DNA of 12,470 nucleotides from an uncultured bacterium. GTDB taxonomy: Bacteria > Patescibacteriota > Minisyncoccia > Phycocordibacterales > UBA1006. The first letter of the stretch is position 1; each line of letters begins with the position of its first letter. The translations under genes and the position numbers were made by a program. The stretch lies in the NCBI GenBank assembly GCA_903873095.1, contig CAIQMU010000021.1:1-12470 (forward strand), read 5' to 3'. A model generated the notes under the pieces. It saw nothing but the letters and a program-made list of their open reading frames with translations, was not told the DNA's origin and searched no databases. This document shows, one piece after another, positions 1 to 5,282 of the stretch.

Positions 1-1
1 A

Positions 2-1315
2 GGGCGAATTTTATCACTGCGTGGTCAGGGTGCAATTATGTTTGCAACACTTTTTGATGGAACAGAAAAATTCCAAATCGTCATTAAAAAAGACGAAATT
101 GAGGAATCTTTGTTTAATTTGTTTGGCGAATGCGTAGACTTGGGGGATTTTATTTCCGTAACAGGAGCATTATTTGTGACACAACGTGGTGAACCAAGTC
201 TTCTTGTGAATACGTGGAAAATGGCAAGTAAGGCACTTCTTCCAATTCCATCTGAACATTACGGGCTCGAAGACGAGGATGAAAAAATGCGCAAGCGATA
301 TTTGGATGCGATTGTAAATCCGGAATTATTTAAACGATTTGAAACCCGCGCAAAGATTATTAAATACATCCGATCGTTTTTTGATACGCGTGATTTCCTT
401 GAAATTGAAACACCGATTTTGCAAAATCAAGCAGGTGGCGCCATGGCGAAAACATTCAATACTCATCACAACGATTATGATATTGATATGGTGATGCGTA
501 TTTCGCTTGAACTTGAACATAAGATCATGATGGTTGCAGGATACAATCGTATTTATGAAATTGGAAAAAATTTCCGAAACGAGGGAAGTGACCCAACACA
601 TATCCAAGAATTTTCGATGATCGAATGGTATGCGGCATACGAAGACTTGGAAACAAATATGGCGTGGACCGAGGAATTGTTACGAGGTATTGCGCGCGAT
701 GTAATCGGTAAAATGCAATTTTCAGTACTTGATAAAGACGATAATCGCGTAGATGTTGATTTTGATGGTGCGTGGACGCGCGTTAAATTTGCTGATTTGC
801 TTAAACAAAATGCAAATATTGATATGGAATCTGTTTCAATCGATGATTTGCGTACACATGCGAAAAAATGGGGAATGGGTGATGAAGAACTTAAAACTCT
901 TGGGCGAGGAAATCTTCTTGATTTCATTTATAAGAAATCTTCTCGAAATAATATCATTCAGCCAACATTCGTAACTGACTATCCATCAGAACTTAAACCT
1001 CTTGCACAGCAAAACGCTGATGGTACCGCACGTGTTGCACAGTTGATTATTGCAGGCGCAGAGATCACGAATCAATACACAGAACTTGTAAATCCAATTG
1101 TTCAGCGGGAGTTGCTCCAAAAACAATCTGATGCAAAATCAGGAGGTGATGCTGAAGCGATGGAAATCGACGACCGATTCCTGATAGCCATGGAACACGG
1201 TATGCCACCAATGACAGGATTTGGGATGGGAATCGATCGTCTTGTGGCACTCATGACAGAACAAGACAACCTCCGCGATGTTATTTTCTTCCCGATAATG
1301 AGACCGAAGGAATAG
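2..1315 (+). CDS. lysS: Lysyl-tRNA synthetase, class II (5' end missing)
   Basis: Charges tRNA-Lys with lysine using ATP in the cytoplasm. The frame is open from base 2: the 12 codons before the ATG at 38 (GRILSLRGQGAI) match the OB-fold anticodon-binding domain of LysRS, so the gene starts outside the window and the ATG at 38 is internal. All class II catalytic motifs are present: a motif 1 region around FLEIETPILQ (about 395-425), motif 2 FRNEGSDPTH (572-601) followed by EFSMIEW, and motif 3 GFGMGIDR (1217-1240) followed by DVIFFPIMRPKE at the C-terminus. The lysine-pocket region GAEITNQYTELVNP (about 1055-1096) is also typical. The gene ends in TAG and the next gene starts 8 bases later on the same strand, so they may be cotranscribed. 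Identification is firm; only the missing N-terminus is uncertain. Confidence 0.97.
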   Translation, partial: GRILSLRGQGAIMFATLFDGTEKFQIVIKKDEIEESLFNLFGECVDLGDFISVTGALFVTQRGEPSLLVNTWKMASKALLPIPSEHYGLEDEDEKMRKRYLDAIVNPELFKRFETRAKIIKYIRSFFDTRDFLEIETPILQNQAGGAMAKTFNTHHNDYDIDMVMRISLELEHKIMMVAGYNRIYEIGKNFRNEGSDPTHIQEFSMIEWYAAYEDLETNMAWTEELLRGIARDVIGKMQFSVLDKDDNRVDVDFDGAWTRVKFADLLKQNANIDMESVSIDDLRTHAKKWGMGDEELKTLGRGNLLDFIYKKSSRNNIIQPTFVTDYPSELKPLAQQNADGTARVAQLIIAGAEITNQYTELVNPIVQRELLQKQSDAKSGGDAEAMEIDDRFLIAMEHGMPPMTGFGMGIDRLVALMTEQDNLRDVIFFPIMRPKE

Positions 1316-1323
1316 TTTTTACT

Positions 1324-1830
1324 ATGGAAACATTTAATTTTGGTGAAAATAAAATTGAAAAACCTCCATTTTTGTATCACGGAAGTCCAAATAAAGAATT
1401 AGAAGAATTTGAACCACAGCCCAATAGTTTTGTTGGAGTTGAAGGCAATTTTTTCTTTGCATCACCAGATAGAAATGCAGCTATTCCTTATATGTGGAAA
1501 GGATCATCATGGTCAGCTGGTCCAACAGAAAATGGTGGGTGTTTTGCTGCATTTGCAGTAACAAGGGAAGAATTTATAAAAAGAGATACAGGTGGCGCAT
1601 TATATGTTTTTGAACCAGAGCATTTTTCAAGTCATTTGAAAAAATCTAATTATGAATGGGTTACTGATCAAAAAGTAAAACCTATTGCAAAGGAGATTTT
1701 CAATTCTGTCTTGGATGAGATGGAAAAAGCTGGTACTGAAATTTATTTTTTAGGATCTGTTGAAAAATGGAATGAATATAAATCGTTGACAGCTGTTGAA
1801 AAAAGAAATTTCCTTAAAAATCTTGTCTAG
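1324..1830 (+). CDS. Uncharacterised protein, possible ADP-ribosyltransferase-like fold
   Basis: A 168-residue soluble protein with no signal peptide or membrane segment. I do not recognise an exact family. It shows YHGS at residues 18-21, then FFFASPDRNAAIPY (43-56), then NYEWV (109-113). The order H19, Y56, E111 is what the H-Y-E triad of PARP/Tpt1-type ADP-ribosyltransferases would give (histidine on the first strand, tyrosine after an 'FA-S' strand, glutamate late). This is inference by pattern only; it could be an unrelated protein. It starts 8 bases after lysS, with AAGGA about 12 bases before its ATG, so it may be read from the lysS transcript. Base composition is AT-rich (15-28 G+C per 60 bases in the lines counted) compared with 26-29 in lysS, consistent with acquired accessory DNA. 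No hairpin terminator is visible after it, only a T-rich stretch. Confidence 0.75.
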   Translation: METFNFGENKIEKPPFLYHGSPNKELEEFEPQPNSFVGVEGNFFFASPDRNAAIPYMWKGSSWSAGPTENGGCFAAFAVTREEFIKRDTGGALYVFEPEHFSSHLKKSNYEWVTDQKVKPIAKEIFNSVLDEMEKAGTEIYFLGSVEKWNEYKSLTAVEKRNFLKNLV

Positions 1831-1850
1831 TTTTCTCGTTTTATTTTTTC

Positions 1851-1859
1851 TGCTATAGT
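1851..1859 (+). promoter_or_regulatory. Extended -10 promoter for the 1868 gene
   Basis: TGcTATAGT is an extended -10 element; no good -35 is seen in the T-rich DNA upstream. The -10 ends 8 bases before the ATG at 1868, so the predicted transcript starts near 1866 with a leader of about two bases. Confidence 0.6.
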
Positions 1860-1867
1860 ACAAATAT

Positions 1868-2221
1868 ATGGACCCAATCATCTTATCTCTTGCTCAAACC
1901 CTCAATTTACCCTCAAAAACAGAGGAATTTGACATGTTTACAGCAGATTATGACGTTATTGCTATTTTTGACCGCTATCTGCCTCTTGCAGAGTACATCT
2001 TGGATGAATACGCATGTCCCAATGACGAGGTAAGCATGCATGTCGAGGAATCAATTTATATGACCATGATCGGTTCGATTGCCAATTTCCGCAGATCAAA
2101 AAAATACGAAACAAAAGTTCCATTTTCACAACTCCTCGCTGCCATGATTTACTCGTTTATGGAAGAATATGAACAAGAAGGGAAAGTTTACAAGATTTCG
2201 AAATCAGTGGTGATGAAATAA
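1868..2221 (+). CDS. Uncharacterised acidic protein
   Basis: A 117-residue cytosolic protein that I cannot assign to a family. It is acidic in its first two thirds (TEEFDMFTADYD, DEYACPNDE), appears mostly helical, and ends in a basic segment (KVYKISKSVVMK). There is one cysteine, no signal peptide and no membrane segment. It has its own promoter-like element and a rho-independent terminator starting at its stop codon, so it is probably a single-gene unit. The terminator, the promoter and a base composition closer to the housekeeping genes (21-29 G+C per 60 bases in the two lines counted) support a real gene. No Shine-Dalgarno sequence precedes it; the start is chosen because the -10 lies just upstream and no earlier in-frame start is better. 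Confidence 0.75.
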   Translation: MDPIILSLAQTLNLPSKTEEFDMFTADYDVIAIFDRYLPLAEYILDEYACPNDEVSMHVEESIYMTMIGSIANFRRSKKYETKVPFSQLLAAMIYSFMEEYEQEGKVYKISKSVVMK

Positions 2222-2250
2222 AAAAAGTAAGGCAAAACCTTATTTTTTCT
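2222..2250 (+). terminator. Rho-independent terminator after the 1868 gene
   Basis: Stem pairing AAAAAAGTAAGG side with CCTTATTTTTT (GG/CC core, one G-T wobble, long A/T flank), 5-base loop CAAAA, then a T-rich tract. It begins at the stop codon of the 1868 gene. Confidence 0.8.
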
Positions 2251-2275
2251 TTATCAAAAATTTATCTTGATTTTG

Positions 2276-2281
2276 TATGAT
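2276..2281 (+). promoter_or_regulatory. -10 element TATGAT of the DUF3800 gene
   Basis: TATGAT ends 6 bases before the ATG at 2288, which places the predicted +1 on the A of the ATG itself (leaderless). It lies inside the longer possible reading frame that opens with TTG at 2267, and therefore argues for the ATG at 2288 as the true start. Confidence 0.6.
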
Positions 2282-2287
2282 GTAAAA

Positions 2288-2833
2288 ATGGCATATATTT
2301 TTCTTGATGAGTCAGGGGTTCATAAATCAAGCGGGTTATCCTGCGTGGCTTTAGTTTTTATTGAAACAAGTGATAGGGAATTTCTAGATTCAGAAATTAT
2401 TCGTATAGAATCTGAAATGAATATCAAAGAATTTCACTGGGCAGATTATGGCTGGAATATTAGAGAAAAGTTTCTCAAAAAAATTATAAGACTTAATTTT
2501 AACTTAAAAGCTGTTATTTTTAAAAATCCTTTTTTAGAAGAAGATTATGGAAAAGCAATGGGTTTTTTGATTGAAAAAACAGAAATTGGAATACTTGTTA
2601 TTGATGGAAAGAAGCCGTCTCATTATAAAAGTAAGTATAAAAAATTTCTTCGGAGTAAGGGTGTCTATTTGAAAAAGTTAATAACCGGAAACGATCGTGC
2701 GTATCCATTGCTTAGGCTTGCTGATTTTTGTGCAGGACTTATTAGATCCCATCACGAAGATCCGAGTGATACTAAGAAGAATGGTTTATATCATCTTCTT
2801 GCTTCAAAAATTTCAATAATTATTTCTGAATAA
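2288..2833 (+). CDS. DUF3800-type protein, putative RNase H-like fold
   Basis: A 181-residue protein that opens with MAYIFLDESG (residues 1-10), the usual N-terminus of DUF3800 proteins, has VIDGKK in the middle (D106) and RLADFCAGLIRS (143-154) near the C-terminus, where DUF3800 proteins carry a conserved 'ADxxAG' segment. D7/E8, D106 and D146 could form an acidic metal-binding set; an RNase H-like nuclease activity has been suggested for the family but is not shown here. Such proteins are common in prophages, mobile DNA and defence islands. The frame stays open back to a TTG at 2267, but the seven extra residues fall on the promoter and do not fit the family start, so I use the ATG at 2288. 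GC is low (11-21 G+C per 60 bases in the lines counted), unlike the neighbouring recR-dnaB operon, hinting at transfer. Confidence 0.85.
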   Translation: MAYIFLDESGVHKSSGLSCVALVFIETSDREFLDSEIIRIESEMNIKEFHWADYGWNIREKFLKKIIRLNFNLKAVIFKNPFLEEDYGKAMGFLIEKTEIGILVIDGKKPSHYKSKYKKFLRSKGVYLKKLITGNDRAYPLLRLADFCAGLIRSHHEDPSDTKKNGLYHLLASKISIIISE

Positions 2834-2838
2834 CGCAC

Positions 2839-2861
2839 AAAGCACCTTTCGGTGCTTTTTT
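2839..2861. terminator. Bidirectional terminator between DUF3800 gene and recR
   Basis: Perfect 8-bp stem AAAGCACC / GGTGCTTT with loop TTTC and a T-run on the plus strand. On the minus strand the loop reads GAAA (a stable GNRA tetraloop) and the stem is followed by TTGTG, so the site is strongest for the plus-strand gene but could also stop recR transcripts about 120 bases after their stop codon. The core CACCTTTCGGTG recurs at 11188-11199. Confidence 0.85.
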
Positions 2862-2980
2862 GGCCAGCAGATCCAGATAGCTTTTTACGGCTTTCCCACA
2901 CGGGGATTTGTCACCGGTCGCTAGTTACGTTTCCTATATTATCATTAATTTAAAAGAAGTAAAATAGTCTTGTGGATAAC
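2862..2980. other. Gene-free stretch, GC-richer, between convergent genes
   Basis: No reading frame or RNA family is recognised. Bases 2863-2930 are clearly richer in G+C than the flanks, and short complementary pieces occur in nested order (TAGC, CGG, CCC then GGG, CCG, GCTA between about 2878 and 2924), so a folded 3' untranslated region of recR is possible. Bases 2931-2970 are AT-rich and run up to a DnaA box. Confidence 0.4.
2971..2979 (-). promoter_or_regulatory. Perfect DnaA-box sequence TTATCCACA
   Basis: The minus strand reads TTATCCACA, identical to the strong E. coli DnaA box. A weaker match, TTTCCCACA (one mismatch to TTWTNCACA), lies on the plus strand at 2892-2900. Only one perfect copy is present and no dnaA or dnaN is in the window, so this is a binding-site candidate, not an origin call. 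Confidence 0.4.
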
Positions 2981-3601
2981 CTATTTTCTATTCTCCAAAG
3001 CATTTGCAAGCGTACTTGCATCACTGTATTCAACCTCTGTTCCCGTTGAGAATCCTCGGCCAAGTTGTGAAGTCTTGAAATTAAATTTTTCCTGCAGAGG
3101 GGAAATTTTTTGTTTAACTAAATCAGTCGTGCGGTCACCTTCAGGATTGGCAGATAATGCAAAAATAATTTCAGAGAGTTCAGATTTCGAACATTTTTCA
3201 GCAATCAATTTTTCAAGTTCTCGGACACGAATCGTTGATTCAAGATCCGTATCAATCAATGGTGCAAGTCCACCAAGAACAAAATACTTGCCATGATATG
3301 CATGGGATTTTTCAATCGAATCAATGTCAACATCTTTTTCAACGATCATGAGTAGGGAATTATCACGACTAGAATCAAGGGTAATTGGTGAATAAATATC
3401 ATTTGCGTTTTTAGGTGTGAAATACTGAAAGCTAATAGGGTCAAGGCGAACATTTTTCTGCGCACTTAAAATCTCACGTGCGAGATGTTCGGAAAAACTT
3501 GGGTTTGATTGAATGATGAAATACGCAAACCGCTTGGCCTGCCTGCGTCCAATTCCCGGGAATTTTATAAACAAATCTGTGAGGTTATCTATTGGGTTCA
3601 T
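2981..3601 (-). CDS. recR: Recombination mediator protein RecR, zinc-finger cysteines absent
   Basis: RecR helps load RecA at single-stranded gaps (RecFOR pathway). The 206 residues match the family along their length: helix-hairpin-helix FPGIGRRQAKRFAYFII (14-30), a Toprim domain with IVEKDVDIDSIE (86-97) and HGKYFVLGGLAPL, the ALSANPEGDRTTD segment, and the C-terminal GRGFSTGTEVEYSDASTLANAL. Oddity: the C4 zinc finger is missing. Where E. coli has Cys57, 60, 69 and 72, this protein aligns to F58, F61, I69 and P72, with no cysteine near. Length is normal, so the small domain is kept but probably packs hydrophobically. It starts 3 bases after the dnaB stop codon with AGGAT next to the ATG, so it is the second gene of a dnaB-recR operon and likely translationally coupled. 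Confidence 0.95.
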   Translation of the reverse strand: MNPIDNLTDLFIKFPGIGRRQAKRFAYFIIQSNPSFSEHLAREILSAQKNVRLDPISFQYFTPKNANDIYSPITLDSSRDNSLLMIVEKDVDIDSIEKSHAYHGKYFVLGGLAPLIDTDLESTIRVRELEKLIAEKCSKSELSEIIFALSANPEGDRTTDLVKQKISPLQEKFNFKTSQLGRGFSTGTEVEYSDASTLANALENRK

Positions 3602-3604
3602 ATC

Positions 3605-5092
3605 CTAAAAGTCGTCTGGTCCACTTGGATTTTGGTGCTGTGAGTAACTGCCACCAGAACTAAAATCATCCATGTTGTTTTTCTCGATCGTGACGAATGT
3701 AGTCTTGTTTCCGTCAAAGTAAAGCTCTACATCACCCGTTGAACCGTTACGGTGCTTGGCAATAATAATTTTCTTGATATTGGTACGTTCATCTTTTGGT
3801 TTATACGCATCATCACTGTGAATAAACATAACAATGTCGGCATCCTGTTCAATCGATCCCGAGTCTCGAAGATCTGAAAGGCGGGGTTCGCCACCACGCG
3901 ATTCTACAGCACGCGACAACTGTGAAAGTGCAATAACTGGCACATCAAGTTCACGCGCGAGCAATTTCAAAGATCGTGTAATTTCGCTGATCTGGTTTAC
4001 CATTGAATCATAATTTTTCGTCGGCGACATCAACTGCAAGTAGTCGATGATAATAAGACCAAGTCCGTATTCTGATTTCAACCGACGAGCCGTTGAACGC
4101 ATCTTAAGAACATTGTTTCCACCTTGATCATCAATAAAAATAGGAGCTTGTGAAATTTCACCCGCTGATTCAATAACACGCTGCAGTTCGTCTTCGGTTA
4201 AATTATTTCCCGTTTTAAGTTTCCAAGAGTCCACCCCTGAATGTGATGATACAATACGATCCATAAGAGATTCTGATGACATTTCAAGCGAAAAGATACC
4301 GACAGGAATTTTGTGGTTTATCGCAGCGTGTTTTGCAAAGTTAAGAGCAATCGATGTTTTACCGACCGCTGGTCGCGCTGCCAAAATAATCAAATCTGAT
4401 TTATGAAATCCTGACAAAATACGATCCAAGTCCGCAAATCCTGATGGAACACCTTGGACCGCTCCCTTGTTCTCGAACACTTTCATGTAGCGTTCGATAA
4501 GTCCCGGCATGACTTCTTTTGCGGATTCAAATTTTTGAGCCTTACCAGTTGCGCCTGTAACCGACATAACGCGTTTTTCTGCAGAATCAAGAACCTCTTC
4601 GATGTCGAGAGCTTCATTAAATCCAAGTTCAACAACCTCGTCTCCGGCACTGATCAAGTTACGAAGCATTGATTTTTTGTGAACAAGTGCTGCGTAGTAT
4701 TCGATATTCGTTGATGTTGGAACATTGTTCAATAATTCTGAAAGGTAGGTTGTTCCTCCAATATTATCAAGAAGCCCGTTTTCACGAAGAGTTGCCGTCA
4801 TGGAGACTAAATCGATCGGTTCGTTTTTACGAGCAAGTTCAAGCATGGCTTGATACATATGACGATGTTTTTCGACATAAAAAGAATCTGGATGAATTGA
4901 ATCCATGATTTCATTTAATCCAAGAGGACGGAGCATGATAGAACCCAAAAGAGCGCGTTCCGCATCAATATTTTGAGGAGGAATACGAAGACTGCGTACA
5001 GAAATAGGTGATGGGGTACCTTGCTGTTGACCTTGGTTTTGCCAAGGCTTTTTCTTGAAACCATTTTGGTTTTGTGTCTGGTCGTATGCCAT
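3605..5092 (-). CDS. dnaB: Replicative DNA helicase DnaB
   Basis: Hexameric 5'-3' helicase that unwinds DNA at the replication fork. At 495 residues it has the expected layout: an N-terminal helical domain (about 35-150, PPQNIDAERALLGSIM then EYYAALVHKK), a linker, and a RecA-like ATPase with Walker A ARPAVGKTS (239-247, K245), FSLEMSSE (267-274), Walker B LIIIDYLQLM (346-355, D350), LSQLSRAVE and LRDSGSIEQDADIVMFIH, and the arginine-finger segment KHRNG (446-450). No intein interrupts it. The first 30 residues are a Q/N-rich disordered tail (QTQNQNG, QGQQQG), longer than usual, and the C-terminal tail is also polar (SYSQHQNPSG). The promoter lies 9 bases from the ATG with no SD site. recR follows directly on the same transcript. 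Confidence 0.97.
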   Translation of the reverse strand: MAYDQTQNQNGFKKKPWQNQGQQQGTPSPISVRSLRIPPQNIDAERALLGSIMLRPLGLNEIMDSIHPDSFYVEKHRHMYQAMLELARKNEPIDLVSMTATLRENGLLDNIGGTTYLSELLNNVPTSTNIEYYAALVHKKSMLRNLISAGDEVVELGFNEALDIEEVLDSAEKRVMSVTGATGKAQKFESAKEVMPGLIERYMKVFENKGAVQGVPSGFADLDRILSGFHKSDLIILAARPAVGKTSIALNFAKHAAINHKIPVGIFSLEMSSESLMDRIVSSHSGVDSWKLKTGNNLTEDELQRVIESAGEISQAPIFIDDQGGNNVLKMRSTARRLKSEYGLGLIIIDYLQLMSPTKNYDSMVNQISEITRSLKLLARELDVPVIALSQLSRAVESRGGEPRLSDLRDSGSIEQDADIVMFIHSDDAYKPKDERTNIKKIIIAKHRNGSTGDVELYFDGNKTTFVTIEKNNMDDFSSGGSYSQHQNPSGPDDF

Positions 5093-5101
5093 AGTTCGTT
5101 A

Positions 5102-5128
5102 ATTATATCATGATAAATTTTTTATCAA
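5102..5128 (-). promoter_or_regulatory. Promoter of dnaB-recR
   Basis: On the minus strand: TTGATA (5128-5123), 15-base spacer, TATAAT (5107-5102). The -10 ends 9 bases before the dnaB ATG, predicting a transcript start near 5095 and a leader of about 3 bases. Confidence 0.65.
5106..5127. repeat. Overlapping inverted repeats on the dnaB promoter
   Basis: TGATAAAtttTTTATCA (5111-5127) is a perfect 7-bp inverted repeat with a 3-base centre, and TATCATGATA (5106-5115) is a perfect 10-bp palindrome sharing its left arm. Together they give three TATCA half-sites covering the -35, spacer and edge of the -10 of dnaB. This is operator-like; no regulator is known from the window. Confidence 0.5.
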
Positions 5129-5242
5129 GAAAAAATAAAGAAAAAATCATGGTATAACGTGTGCACAAAGAGGGGATTGTGAAATAGGAAACTCAGGTTT
5201 AATTTGGTCAAGAAAAGCTTGTCAAAATCCTAATAATATGAC

Positions 5243-5272
5243 TTGTTATAAAGATTAATGTGGTGATATACT
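5243..5272 (+). promoter_or_regulatory. Promoter of the TraG/VirD4-like ATPase gene
   Basis: TTGTTA (5243-5248), 18-base spacer, TATACT (5267-5272) with an upstream TGa (extended -10). The -10 ends 10 bases before the ATG at 5283, giving a predicted leader of about 4 bases and no SD site. Confidence 0.65.
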
Positions 5273-5280
5273 AATCACCA
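5261..5280. promoter_or_regulatory. Operator-like inverted repeat over -10 and +1
   Basis: TGGTGAT (5261-5267) and ATCACCA (5274-5280) form a perfect 7-bp inverted repeat with a 6-base centre. It covers the extended -10 and the predicted start of transcription, so it would act as DNA (repressor site) rather than as an RNA hairpin. Confidence 0.5.
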
Positions 5281-5282
5281 AT

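Noticed and set aside
553..927. Minus-strand frames inside lysS, dnaB, the ATPase and other genes
   Set aside because: They are antisense shadows of genes with clear conserved motifs and show no family resemblance or start signals of their own.
2862..2935. Possible tRNA or known structured RNA in the GC-richer stretch
   Set aside because: No TTC-arm-like sequence, no 7-bp acceptor stem and no CCA end on either strand; pairings are only 3-4 bp each.
2971..2979. Calling an origin of replication at the DnaA box
   Set aside because: A single perfect box, no iteron array, no dnaA/dnaN/gyrB neighbours; evidence is too thin for an origin.
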